Origin: Gloeobacter morelensis MG652769
Lineage (GTDB): Bacteria > Cyanobacteriota > Cyanobacteriia > Gloeobacterales > Gloeobacteraceae
Direction of reading: 5' to 3'
Length of the DNA: 64,000 bases
Assembly: GCF_021018745.1 (NCBI RefSeq)
Contig: NZ_CP063845.1
Location: 744,001-808,000 of the forward strand
Under the pieces are notes generated by a model that was given only the letters and a program-made list of their open reading frames with translations, made no database searches and had not been told where the DNA came from. The position numbers and the translations under genes are program-made. Shown piece by piece: positions 43,071-51,818 of this stretch (the stretch's first letter is position 1; each line of letters begins with the position of its first letter).

Positions 43071-43550
43071 CTAGCAGCCGAGGGTCCGGCGCGTCTGGCG
43101 CTTGGTGAGGGCGTTGGTCCCGGTGGCCCGGCCGCACAGGTAGGTTTTTTGCTGGTTGTTGATGATCGTCCCGGTAAAGTCGGCGCCGTCGACGGAGACG
43201 TCCTTGAGCCTGGCGGCAGTCATATACGCACCGGCCAGCACCGCCTGATCGAGCTTCGCCCCGCGCAAGTCGGCATTCGACAACTCGGCGTCATCCAGGC
43301 GCGCTTTGTTGAAATTGGCGCCCCGCAGGCTCGCCGCAAACAGACTGGCTCCGCGCAGGTCACTGCTGCTGAAGTCGACTCCCCGCAGGTTGGCTTTATA
43401 GAACTTGGCCTGCTTGAGGTTCTGTTTGGCAAAGGAGCGTCCCTCCAGGTACGCCCCGTTGTAGTTGTTCTGGATGTCCGCCTGGGCAAACACCAGGCCC
43501 GGCAGAACGATCCCCACCGCCACCCCCACCAAAGCGCCGCTTCGCCACAT
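43071..43550 (-). CDS. exported pentapeptide-repeat protein
   Basis: 159-aa protein with signal peptide (MWRSGALVGVAVGIVLPGLVFA) and about 16 pentapeptide repeats of A(D/N)LxX form: KANLRGVDFSSSDLRGASLF, ANFNKARLDDAELSNADLRG. These build a right-handed quadrilateral beta helix. Two Cys near the C-terminus (YLCGRA, TLGC) could form a disulfide. An ATG at 43565 is also in frame. It converges with the porin gene. Role unknown; export to the periplasm is the main clue. Confidence 0.82.
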   Translation of the reverse strand: MWRSGALVGVAVGIVLPGLVFAQADIQNNYNGAYLEGRSFAKQNLKQAKFYKANLRGVDFSSSDLRGASLFAASLRGANFNKARLDDAELSNADLRGAKLDQAVLAGAYMTAARLKDVSVDGADFTGTIINNQQKTYLCGRATGTNALTKRQTRRTLGC

Positions 43551-43643
43551 CGATTGTTCTTCCAAACTGCACCGTCCATCCTATCGCCGGGACCGGCAGG
43601 CGAGCGGGCGGCGGCCGATGTTTTCCAGCCGAAGGACCACCTA

Positions 43644-43689
43644 TCAGGTGCCAGGTATCGCAGGGAACTTACTGACACCTGACACCTCA
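43644..43689. repeat. imperfect inverted repeat
   Basis: TCAGGTGCCAGGT at 43644-43656 and ACCTGACACCTCA at 43677-43689 pair over 11 of 13 positions around a 20-base loop. It sits between the pentapeptide gene start and the nrtA-like gene end; terminator or operator are both possible. Confidence 0.5.
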
Positions 43690-43731
43690 CATCCCATGAC
43701 GAGACCGACAGTGCCGATAGGCCAGCCGTCC

Positions 43732-45021
43732 TCAAGCGCGCGCGGCGATCTCAAAGCTGTCGAGGTAGGCAACCGGGTTGGACGGGTCGAACCGCCGCCT
43801 GTCGATGAAGGTGTTCTCAGATTTATAGTCCTGGGCAGGAGCCTTGAGCCCCAGTTCCGCCGCCGCCTGCCGGTAAATATCGACCCGGTAGACCCGGTCG
43901 AGCAATGTATTCGCCCCGGCCGGGATCGCCGGGATCTGCCCCCAGCGCGCCATCTGGGTCAAGATCCACAGGCCGTGGGACTTCCAGGGGAAGGTGGCTT
44001 GATCGTTTCCGACCAAGTAGTCTGCATCCCGTTTGAAGAACACGACAAAATCCGGTACATCCTTCAGGCTGGCCGTTGCCCTGCCTTCGCCGTCGAAGCC
44101 GCCGAAGTCCAGACGACCGCTCAGGGCGGGTTCGAGCAAAAAAGGCTGCGCTGCCAGGTAGGTGCGTGGCGACAGGGTGCGCAACACCTCCTGGCGATGG
44201 GCCGGCTCGTCGCAGTAGCGGCAGGCTTCGATGAGCGCTTTGACGAGCGCGAGGTGGGTGTTGGGGTGCCTCCTGGCCCAAGGCTCCATGACGGCGAGCA
44301 CCTTCTCCGGGTGACCGCCCCACACGTCGCGATCGGCAATGACCGTAAACCCGGCGCCCTCGGCGTGGGCGCGGCTGTTCCACGGTTCGGTGACGCAGAA
44401 AAAATCGATATTGCCCGCTTCGAGATTGGCAATCAACTGGGCCGGGGTCAGGGTGATCAGGCGCACATCGCGGTACGGGTGGATATCGTGGTGGGCCAAC
44501 CAGTAGCAGAGGTTGTAGTTGTACATCGAGGAGGCGGAGACCATCGCCCCGGTGAGGGTGCGGCCCGCCTTGCCGGTAGCGATGATTTTTTTGAGATCCG
44601 CGCCGCTGCGCACCCCGGCCTGCCAGAGGCGCTTGGAAAAGGTGATAGCGTTGCCGTTGAGATCGAGGGACATAGCGGTTATCAGCGGAGCAGCCGCCTT
44701 GCCTTCGGCGCCCAACTGCACCGCCAGCGGCGTGCCCGCCAGGGCGTGGGAGGCATCGAGGCGCCCTGTGATCAGTCCCTCGCGCACGCTCGCCCAGCTC
44801 TCCTCTTTGGACAACTCGACATCGAGACCGTGGCGCTCAAAAAAGCCCCGCTCGCGGGCGATGACCAGTGGTGCGCAGTCAATAAGTGCGATAAAACCGA
44901 CTTTGAGCTTTGGTTTTTCTGGTGCGCCCTTCGCTAAGGCTTTCGGTAGCCAGAGGGTCGGTCCAAGGGTGGCTGCCGCCCCGGCGATCAATGTTCGTCT
45001 ATGCATAGTTCCAGTCATCAT
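43732..45021 (-). CDS. NrtA/CmpA/SsuA-like ABC transporter substrate-binding protein
   Basis: 429-aa periplasmic binding protein. The N-terminus has a twin-arginine-like signal (HRRTLIAGAAATLGPTLWL, cleavage near ALA). The mature part matches the NrtA/CmpA group: VGFIALIDCAPLVIARERGFFERHGLDVEL, LITGRLDASHALAGTPLA, NGNAITFSKRLW, NIDFFCVTEPWN. Nitrate/nitrite or bicarbonate are the likely ligands. No permease or ATPase gene is near, so the transporter is an orphan or its partners lie elsewhere. It starts directly after the stop of a small upstream ORF. Confidence 0.85.
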   Translation of the reverse strand: MMTGTMHRRTLIAGAAATLGPTLWLPKALAKGAPEKPKLKVGFIALIDCAPLVIARERGFFERHGLDVELSKEESWASVREGLITGRLDASHALAGTPLAVQLGAEGKAAAPLITAMSLDLNGNAITFSKRLWQAGVRSGADLKKIIATGKAGRTLTGAMVSASSMYNYNLCYWLAHHDIHPYRDVRLITLTPAQLIANLEAGNIDFFCVTEPWNSRAHAEGAGFTVIADRDVWGGHPEKVLAVMEPWARRHPNTHLALVKALIEACRYCDEPAHRQEVLRTLSPRTYLAAQPFLLEPALSGRLDFGGFDGEGRATASLKDVPDFVVFFKRDADYLVGNDQATFPWKSHGLWILTQMARWGQIPAIPAGANTLLDRVYRVDIYRQAAAELGLKAPAQDYKSENTFIDRRRFDPSNPVAYLDSFEIAARA

Positions 45022-45207
45022 TTAGCGGATGCTTCTTTGGGCGGATAGTTCGGCAGCCCAGCGATGGGCCTCGGCGTAGCCGAGTCGAAAGTCATAAAAG
45101 ATCGCGAAGGCCAGGCGTTGGATCGGTGGGAGGGGTCTGTGAAGGCGGCTATTCCAGCCTAAGCTGTAAAGCCTGTAGTTCAGCGAATGCAGGGGATTTA
45201 CGTTCAT
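45022..45207 (-). CDS. possible 61-aa ORF coupled to the NrtA-like gene
   Basis: Encodes a basic 61-residue peptide (NVNPLHSLNYRLYSLGWNSR, then LHRPLPPIQRLAFAIFYDFRLGY). Its TAA is immediately followed by the nrtA ATG, the arrangement of translational coupling. Ribosome-binding site is weak and no homologue is known to me. An upstream ATG at 45237 is in frame. Confidence 0.4.
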   Translation of the reverse strand: MNVNPLHSLNYRLYSLGWNSRLHRPLPPIQRLAFAIFYDFRLGYAEAHRWAAELSAQRSIR

Positions 45208-45415
45208 CTTGGCTAAGATACCTCGCCGATATTGCATTGTTTTAGCTCTGTACAGTCCTAGCTTTATTCATCGGCGAATATGCACCGGCAAACCAGATCT
45301 TTGACAATCAGCACTTGACAAAATAGTTCATGCATGCAAATCCATCCCATCCGATCCAGGATAGTTCCTGAAATTGAATGGGATGAACGATTCGATTTAG
45401 CTAAAAAACGGACGT

Positions 45416-45982
45416 TTAGGGAAGCGGTGCTTCGGGAAGGGCGTTCTTCGAGGACATTGCCGCCAGACCGGCTTCGCCGTCGCCGTCGAAGGGAGTGACA
45501 AAGCCGGTGCTGCCGTCGGTGAAGCACTCATCGTCATCTTCAGGATTGGCAAACCAGAAGACGACGTGGTTCAGCTCCTTGCGGGAAACGGCTCCGGAGG
45601 CGTCCGGCACCAGGGAGAAAGCCTCCTCGATGATCGTCGAGGTGCTCACCGAACCTGCGCCTGACTTGTCGGTGGTAAAGTCGGCGATGTACTGTGCCTG
45701 GCCAAAGGGCGGCTCGGCCAACTCCGTCAAAAACAAAGCGAAGGGGGTGTTTGCCTTCAAGCCTGCAACTTTGATCTTCAGCGAATCGACACCGCGCTTT
45801 TCTTCGCTTGCAACGAAGGTAACGGTGGCGGAGGCATCAGGAAAGCAGGTTGTAAACGGATCGAAAGTTTCCAGTGTGAAGCGCTTCACTTGCGGGTATT
45901 CAGAGGCACTTACCGAGGCCGTGCAAAGGCTCAGGAGCACACCGACAGCGGTCAGCGAAGCTGCCAGCAACTGTTTTTTCAT
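45416..45982 (-). CDS. exported hypothetical protein
   Basis: 188-aa protein with a standard Sec signal peptide (KKQLLAASLTAVGVLLSLC, cleavage SVSA before SEYP). The mature domain is beta-rich with a few conserved-looking elements: SATVTFVASEEKRGVDSLKIKVAGL, FALFLTELAEPPFGQAQYIADFTT and NHVVFWFANPEDDDECF, with two cysteines that may pair. No family recognised. It is monocistronic. Confidence 0.72.
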   Translation of the reverse strand: MKKQLLAASLTAVGVLLSLCTASVSASEYPQVKRFTLETFDPFTTCFPDASATVTFVASEEKRGVDSLKIKVAGLKANTPFALFLTELAEPPFGQAQYIADFTTDKSGAGSVSTSTIIEEAFSLVPDASGAVSRKELNHVVFWFANPEDDDECFTDGSTGFVTPFDGDGEAGLAAMSSKNALPEAPLP

Positions 45983-46130
45983 GAATGGTACCTTGTAATC
46001 ACGGATTCACAGTAATTACTCCGCCCATCCCCAGGCGGATCGCCCGCGGGTATCAAGAAACGAGTTACTATCCTCCGAGTGTCGCCCATGCGACTGCAAT
46101 CGGTGGGGTAGCCAGCGCATTCTGATCGAC

Positions 46131-47456
46131 ATGAGCGCCCCTGTGCAGATTCCCGCCCCGGCCCAATCGCGCGATTGGCCCTACCTCGTCGGTGTGGGGG
46201 GCTACGCGATCCTTGACACCGTCCTGCAGACGTGGCTGATCTTTCTGTTTACCGCCCAGACGGCTCCGGGCGGGCCGCTGGTTGCTCCGGCCGTCTTTGG
46301 GCTGGCGCTTTTGGCGGCGCGGGTCTGCGAGGCGGCGGCCAACCCCCTGGCCGGATTCGGGGCCGACCGCAGCGGCAGGCCGTGGCTGTTTTTGCTGGCG
46401 GGGACTTTGGTCTTCGGCGCGGCGGGATTGGCGCTATTCTGGGCGCCGGGTCCGGGCCTCGGACCGCTCAACGCCGCGCTGCTCTTTGCGCTGTTGCCCC
46501 TCGCCCTGGTGGCACAGTCGAGCTACATCGTGCCGTACCTCGGACTGTTGCCGCAGCTGGCCCGCGACGACGAGCGCCGCGTGCGCGTGAGCAACGGCCA
46601 GGCGCTTGTGCTGCTGGCCGGTGTGTTCGTGGGTCAGGTGCTCTCCGGCCCCGCACTCAAGTGGTTGGACAACCGGCTTGCGCTGATGGCGACGCTGTTT
46701 ATCGCCCTGGCCATGGCCCTGATGCTGGTGCCGTTGCTGTCGGTCCGCTCGCTGCAGATGGAGCGCTCCCGTTTGGTGCTTGCCCAGATGGGGCAGGTGC
46801 TGGTGCGCAACCCCGGCTTTCGGATCTTGGTGGTGGCCCAGGCGCTCTTCTGGCTCGGGTTCAACACGGTGCGCCTGGCGGCCGTCTTTTTTGTAACGGT
46901 GCTGCTGGGACAGGAAGCGGCCCGCTTGTCGCTGTTTTTGGGGGCGATTTTTCTGGTGACGGTGCCGTCGCTTTTGGCGTTGCGCTTTGTGGTGCCGCGG
47001 CTGGGTAAGCGCAGGAGCATGATCCTCGCCACCGGCAGCTTCGCGGTACTCCTGCCGCTACTGGCCACGGTCGGCCGCTCAGTCGGGCCTTTGAGCGCCG
47101 AGCAGTGGGCCTTGGCGCTCTTCGCCTCGCTGGGTTTTCCGCTTGCCATCCTCTCGGTGGTGCAAAACCCGATGGTGGCCGAGCAGGTCGAGCAGGACGC
47201 GCGATCTAGCGGGCAAGCCAAAGGAGCCTTGTTTTTCGGCCTGCAGGGACTGGCCATCAAGCTCAGCTACGGCCTGGCCGCGGCACTGCTAGGCGTGTTG
47301 CAGTCGCAGTTCGGCTACAGCCCAAGCCAACCGCTGGGCATTCAGCTGGTGGGACCGATCGCCGGGGTGCTCGCCCTGGGGGCCGCCATCGCCTACGGGT
47401 TCTATCCGAGGGACCTTGAGCAACCGGCCACTCAGCCGGCGGAGACCAGAAAGTAG
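46131..47456 (+). CDS. MFS/GPH-type sugar:cation symporter-like transporter
   Basis: 441-aa protein with about twelve hydrophobic helices. The loop between helices 2 and 3 reads EAAANPLAGFGADRSGRPWLFL, the glycoside-pentoside-hexuronide (MelB) version of the MFS A-motif with NP and GxxxDR. No other sugar gene adjoins it; cyanobacterial members may carry other compounds. The end overlaps the convergent hydroxylase gene by 25 bases. Confidence 0.82.
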   Translation: MSAPVQIPAPAQSRDWPYLVGVGGYAILDTVLQTWLIFLFTAQTAPGGPLVAPAVFGLALLAARVCEAAANPLAGFGADRSGRPWLFLLAGTLVFGAAGLALFWAPGPGLGPLNAALLFALLPLALVAQSSYIVPYLGLLPQLARDDERRVRVSNGQALVLLAGVFVGQVLSGPALKWLDNRLALMATLFIALAMALMLVPLLSVRSLQMERSRLVLAQMGQVLVRNPGFRILVVAQALFWLGFNTVRLAAVFFVTVLLGQEAARLSLFLGAIFLVTVPSLLALRFVVPRLGKRRSMILATGSFAVLLPLLATVGRSVGPLSAEQWALALFASLGFPLAILSVVQNPMVAEQVEQDARSSGQAKGALFFGLQGLAIKLSYGLAAALLGVLQSQFGYSPSQPLGIQLVGPIAGVLALGAAIAYGFYPRDLEQPATQPAETRK

Positions 47457-47941
47457 CGGTAGCGCGCCCGCCAGCGCCGCAGTTGCTTGAGCATGCAGCG
47501 CGCCGGGGCGTCGAAGACCGTGAAGATGTCGCCGTAGCCGATGGTGCTGTTGTGGTGGTGACGCCAGTGCTGCTCGGGCGTGGTGATCAAAAGCCACCGG
47601 CACAGCCAGGCGATCGGGCCGGGCGTGCGCCAGCCCAGAGCCGTCGTGTGCCGCCACCAGACGTGGAACTGGCCGAAGATCATCCCCAGCAGGACGCCCT
47701 GCCAGGAGTAAGACCACAGCAGCACAGAAAGGGCAATGTAGGGCAAGGCCCCCAGCAGGCCGTCGGCGACCACGCTCGGTCGGCCGGACAGCACGGCGTA
47801 GTGGCGGAAGTTTTTGCGGGGGGCGTGGTGCACGCTGACGTGCAATTTACCGAAGACGTGCTCAGGAACGTGGTAGCAAAAGGTGGAAACAAAATCGCCG
47901 ACAAACAGCAGCAGCCAGGCCACCGCGATCGCTTGGAGCAT
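47432..47941 (-). CDS. sterol desaturase/fatty acid hydroxylase family membrane diiron enzyme
   Basis: 169-aa integral membrane protein with the His clusters of the family: HVPEH, HVSVHH, HVWWRH and HWRHHH. These ligate two irons used with oxygen to hydroxylate lipids or carotenoids. GAGGAGG before ATG 47941 sets the start. It is shorter than CrtR-type carotene hydroxylase but keeps all histidines; the substrate is unknown. Confidence 0.82.
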   Translation of the reverse strand: MLQAIAVAWLLLFVGDFVSTFCYHVPEHVFGKLHVSVHHAPRKNFRHYAVLSGRPSVVADGLLGALPYIALSVLLWSYSWQGVLLGMIFGQFHVWWRHTTALGWRTPGPIAWLCRWLLITTPEQHWRHHHNSTIGYGDIFTVFDAPARCMLKQLRRWRARYRYFLVSAG

Positions 47942-48095
47942 TCGTCCTCCTCGCACACTGTAGACAGCGTATAGGCAACAGGTAAGGAGCAGTTGAAGGC
48001 CCGGTTAAGGGCAGATTGAGAAATATTGCAACCAAGTATATCAGCTTAGCCTGCCTTGGAGGCTAAGCCCTCAGAAAGAATTCCGCTTGTCTTTG

Positions 48096-48950
48096 CTAGG
48101 CCGAATGCGATTGCGGATGGCTCTTTTTTGGGTTGAACAGCCGCAGCACCTCGGAGGCAAAACCGGCGAGGGCGGGCATCAGTTGCGGTCGCAAAAGCCG
48201 CGGGTCGAAGACAGCCATGCGGACATTTTGCTGGGCGATGCACGCCCCGATAAAAGACTCGGGGGTCAAGTCGATGGCGAGCGACGAGGCGCCGTGGGCG
48301 GTGAAGCCGGGCGAATTGGGCCGTCCGCTGGCAAGGCCGCCTACCAACCGGGCGAGGGCGTAGCCGTAGTACCAGAGTGCCCGCGCCGAGCGCAGCGGTT
48401 CGGCTCCTTCGCCCTTGTGGATCTGGTGGTAGGCGGCCCAGTTGACAAAGTAAAGGTTATGGCGGGCTTCTTCGTCGATGAGCCGATCAAAAATCGCGAA
48501 GAGGCTCTCTGGAAAAAGGCGGGCCTCGTAGGCCAGCTTGTACATGCCGAAGGCGAAAAACGAATCGAGGCATTCCTCGTATCCCAGGGCCATAAAGGCG
48601 TCTTCGAGATTGGCGCTCAGCGGTGCCACCGGGCGGTGGCGCACCTCAAGACCGTAGAAGCGCATCATCCCTTCGAGCAATTGGGCGTGGCGGGTCTCCT
48701 CGAGCCCCTGCACGGCGATCGCTTCGTGGACGAGCGGGTCGCTGACGGTCTGGGCGTAGGCGCTCACAATCCGGCCGGCCTGCACCTCGCGATCCAGCGC
48801 TTCTTCCCAGAACGGAATGGACCGCAACAACTGCAGCGCCTCGCCTTCGAGGGGCGGCCAGGCGATTGCGAGCGGATCGTACTCGCGGTGGCTCTCGACG
48901 ATGCTCCGGCAAAAAAGTTCTTTGTGGGTCTGGGATCCAAGTTCCATCAT
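48096..48950 (-). CDS. ferritin-like diiron protein
   Basis: 284-aa helical protein with two EExRH-type half-sites: HEAIAVQGLEETRHAQLLEG and IDEEARHNLYFVNW, with earlier glutamates (WEEALDREVQAG). This four-helix diiron pattern is shared by AurF/ferritin-like oxygenases and rubrerythrin-like proteins. GGAGG precedes tandem ATGs at 48950 and 48947. It lies 154 bases upstream of the membrane hydroxylase on the same strand, so both non-heme iron enzymes may act together; that is inference. Confidence 0.75.
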   Translation of the reverse strand: MMELGSQTHKELFCRSIVESHREYDPLAIAWPPLEGEALQLLRSIPFWEEALDREVQAGRIVSAYAQTVSDPLVHEAIAVQGLEETRHAQLLEGMMRFYGLEVRHRPVAPLSANLEDAFMALGYEECLDSFFAFGMYKLAYEARLFPESLFAIFDRLIDEEARHNLYFVNWAAYHQIHKGEGAEPLRSARALWYYGYALARLVGGLASGRPNSPGFTAHGASSLAIDLTPESFIGACIAQQNVRMAVFDPRLLRPQLMPALAGFASEVLRLFNPKKSHPQSHSA

Positions 48951-49133
48951 GAACCTCCGCTGGTACGACAGGGGCAGACTCAGCGCCACCGCCCGATTTA
49001 GAAAAGAACCATTCTGCTGGCAACGCTGTCAACTGGTCCCCCGCTGAATCTTTTGTTGCTCGATGCGGTGGTCCTGGGCAGTGGGTGTCTGTGCGGGCGA
49101 TACTGGCGGGTGGATGCGTTGCGGATAGAATCG

Positions 49134-49661
49134 ATGCCTTTGTCATTCAAGGTTTTCACCGCCTTGTGCCTGTCGGCCGTCCTGGCCGCACCCGCTGGGG
49201 CTGAGCTGACCTCGCGCAATCCTTACACCCGCCTTGTCGAGGTACTGCGCACCGGCAACTGGCGGGAGGCCGAGCAGGAGACGCGGCTGTTGCTGCTGCG
49301 CTCGGTGGGCCGCGAGGAGGTGGGCTGGCTGGATGTGCCCGCGATCCAGAAGCTTTCCTGCAACGATGTGCGGGCTGTCGACCGCGTGTGGGCGGCAGCG
49401 AGTGCCGGGCGCCTCGGCTTCAGCGCCCAGAAGCGCCTCTGGCAAGAAATTTCCGGCGAGGCCGGTCCGCCCGCCGCAGCCACCTTCAACGCCAACTACG
49501 ACCGCTTTGCGGAGCGGGTGGGCTGGCGTTCCGGGGGCGCATGGGTCCAGGACGCCAATTTGATTTTTACGACCGCCGCCCCGGCGGGCCACCTCTCGGC
49601 TATCGGCCGTGACGGATGCTTTATGACGTTCCTCACGATGCTGTCGCGCTGCGGTTTGTAA
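49134..49661 (+). CDS. exported GUN4-domain protein
   Basis: 175-aa protein: Sec signal peptide (LSFKVFTALCLSAVLAAPAGA) followed by a complete GUN4 core. Family residues are visible: LVEVLRTGNWREAEQETRLLLL, FSAQKRLWQEI, and FAERVGWRSGGAW. GUN4 binds protoporphyrin IX and Mg-protoporphyrin and activates Mg-chelatase, normally in the cytoplasm or stroma. Export here is therefore odd. It ends one base before dsbD. A longer frame from 49053 would hide the signal peptide. Confidence 0.85.
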   Translation: MPLSFKVFTALCLSAVLAAPAGAELTSRNPYTRLVEVLRTGNWREAEQETRLLLLRSVGREEVGWLDVPAIQKLSCNDVRAVDRVWAAASAGRLGFSAQKRLWQEISGEAGPPAAATFNANYDRFAERVGWRSGGAWVQDANLIFTTAAPAGHLSAIGRDGCFMTFLTMLSRCGL

Positions 49662-49662
49662 T

Positions 49663-51789
49663 ATGCGTTGGTTGACTTTTGTGATCTTTTGGTTGGCGGT
49701 CGGGTTCACAGTCCTTACCGCGCCGGTAGCCGCTATTCCGGTGCGCTCCGCCCACACCGAGGCTGAACTCATCTCGGAGGTGAGCTCGGTTCAGCCGGGC
49801 CGGCCTTTTTGGGTGGCGCTGCGCCTGAAGATGGATCCCGAGTGGCACACCTACTGGCTCAATCCGGGCGATTCGGGCACAGCGACCACGTTGCAATGGC
49901 AACAGCCTGCCGGGGTGCAGGCAAGCCCCATCCGCTGGCCCTATCCCCAGCGCATCTCCGCCCCGCCTCTGGCAAGTTACGGCTACGAGGGCACGGTCTA
50001 TCTGCTGAGCGAAATCCAGGCGCCCGCGGATCTCAAGCCCGGCCAGAAACTGGCGCTGCGCGCCAAAGCCGAGTGGCTGGAGTGCAAAGTAGAGTGCCTG
50101 CCGGGTGCGGGCACCGTCGCCCTCGAATTGCCGGTTCAGGCCGAGGCTGCCGTACCCTCAGCCCACGCCGATGCGATCGCTTCTGCCCGCGGCCGTCTGC
50201 CGGTGACCGTTGCCGACTGGAAGCTGCGCGCGGCGGTGCAGCAGGGGCAACTCATCCTCCGCGCCACCCGGCCCGAGTGGTTCGCAGGTGAAATCGGTCC
50301 GGTGATCTTCTTCCCGGAGCAAGACCTGCTCATCGAACCGGCCGCTCCCCAGGTGCTCGAAGCGCGCCCCGACGGCTTTTTACTCAAGCTCAAGCGCTCC
50401 GCCGTCGGGGCGGCGATCCCCGAGCGCATTGCGGGCGTGCTGGTGGCTCCGGCCGGTTGGCGCGGCGCCGGGTCGGAGCAGGCTCTGAGCGCCCGGGTCG
50501 CCCTCGAACCGGCCGCCGCCGTGCTGAGCGCCGGGGCGCCGGATCTGGCCGGGCTGCTGGTGGCGGTGGCTTTCGCTTTTTTGGGCGGGATCATCTTGAA
50601 CCTGATGCCCTGCGTGCTGCCGGTGCTCTCGATCAAGGTGCTGGGCTTCGTGCAGGAGGCGCGCACGGGCCACTCCTGGCGCTACGGCCTTGCCTTCACC
50701 GCCGGGGTGCTCGCCTCCTTCTGGCTTTTGGCCGGTGGGTTGCTGCTGTTGCGCGCCGGGGGCGAACAACTGGGATGGGGCTTCCAGCTGCAGTCGCCGC
50801 CTTTTCTGGTGATCCTCTGCGCGGTGCTCTTCTTGTTCGGATTGAATCTTTTTGGCATCTTCGAGGTGGGCACGGCGCTGACCCGCCTGGGGGGAGCCGG
50901 CCCGACCGGCGGCCTGGGCGGCTCGTTTTTTAGTGGTGTCCTCGCCACCACCGTCGCCACCCCCTGCACCGCCCCGTTTATGGGTTCGGCCCTCGGTTAT
51001 GCCCTTACCCAACCCACCTGGGCGGCATTGCTGGTCTTTACCGCCCTGGGCCTCGGCATGGCGAGCCCCTATTTGCTGCTTTCGCTCTCGCCTGCGCTTT
51101 TGCGCTTCGTGCCCAAGCCCGGCGCCTGGATGGAGACTTTCAAGCAGGCGATGGGCTTTTTGCTGATGGGCACCGTCGTCTGGCTGGGCTGGGTCCTGGG
51201 TCTGCAGGCCGGGGTGGGTGCTCTGGCGGCGCTGCTGGCCGCCCTGGTGGTGCTCGGAGCTGCCGCCTGGGCGCTCGGCAAATGGGGACACATGGCGGCT
51301 CCTGCCCCCACCCGCCTGACCGCCCGGGTGCTCGCCGCCCTCGGGATCGTGGGCGCGCTGGGCATGGCTCTGGTCGGAGTCGAGCAGCAGTCCGCCGCTT
51401 CCTCCGGGCCGACCCAGGCGACGGCAACTCCCTCCGAGGGCATCCGTTGGGAAGCGTTCTCCCCGCAGCGGCTGGCCGCCCTGCGCGCCGCCGGCACGCC
51501 GGTATTCATCGATTTCACCGCCGCCTGGTGCCTGAGCTGCCAGGTCAACGAGCGCGTCGCCTTCAGTTCTCCCCAGGTGCGCGAAGCCTTTGCCAGAGGC
51601 GGCTTTGTGATGATCAAAGCCGACTGGACCAAGCGCGATGCCACCATCGCCCAGGCGCTGGCACAATTTGGCCGCAGCGGTGTCCCGCTCTATGTGCTCT
51701 ATGGACCGACCGCCGGTGCCCCGCCGCGGATTTTGCCCGAAGTGCTCACTCCGGATATCATCGTGAAGGCACTTCAAGAATTGTCATAA
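49663..51789 (+). CDS. dsbD: DsbD-type thiol:disulfide interchange protein
   Basis: 708-aa protein with all three DsbD parts. After a signal peptide, the N-terminal domain (about 25-270) has Cys in WLECKVECLPG. A membrane core of eight helices has LMPCVLPVLSIKV and TTVATPCTAPFMG, the CcdA-like cysteines. The C-terminal thioredoxin domain has FTAAWCLSCQVNER. It carries electrons from cytoplasmic thioredoxin to periplasmic partners. In tight operon with exported GUN4 and a redoxin, it may reduce the latter or feed cytochrome c maturation. Confidence 0.93.
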   Translation: MRWLTFVIFWLAVGFTVLTAPVAAIPVRSAHTEAELISEVSSVQPGRPFWVALRLKMDPEWHTYWLNPGDSGTATTLQWQQPAGVQASPIRWPYPQRISAPPLASYGYEGTVYLLSEIQAPADLKPGQKLALRAKAEWLECKVECLPGAGTVALELPVQAEAAVPSAHADAIASARGRLPVTVADWKLRAAVQQGQLILRATRPEWFAGEIGPVIFFPEQDLLIEPAAPQVLEARPDGFLLKLKRSAVGAAIPERIAGVLVAPAGWRGAGSEQALSARVALEPAAAVLSAGAPDLAGLLVAVAFAFLGGIILNLMPCVLPVLSIKVLGFVQEARTGHSWRYGLAFTAGVLASFWLLAGGLLLLRAGGEQLGWGFQLQSPPFLVILCAVLFLFGLNLFGIFEVGTALTRLGGAGPTGGLGGSFFSGVLATTVATPCTAPFMGSALGYALTQPTWAALLVFTALGLGMASPYLLLSLSPALLRFVPKPGAWMETFKQAMGFLLMGTVVWLGWVLGLQAGVGALAALLAALVVLGAAAWALGKWGHMAAPAPTRLTARVLAALGIVGALGMALVGVEQQSAASSGPTQATATPSEGIRWEAFSPQRLAALRAAGTPVFIDFTAAWCLSCQVNERVAFSSPQVREAFARGGFVMIKADWTKRDATIAQALAQFGRSGVPLYVLYGPTAGAPPRILPEVLTPDIIVKALQELS

Positions 51790-51818
51790 ATCCCGAACTT
51801 CTTACCAGGAGACTGCGA

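Noticed and set aside
50380-51777. 465-aa minus-strand ORF opposite dsbD
   Set aside because: A shadow ORF due to high GC; rich in Gln/Gly/Arg/His with no membrane or domain pattern.
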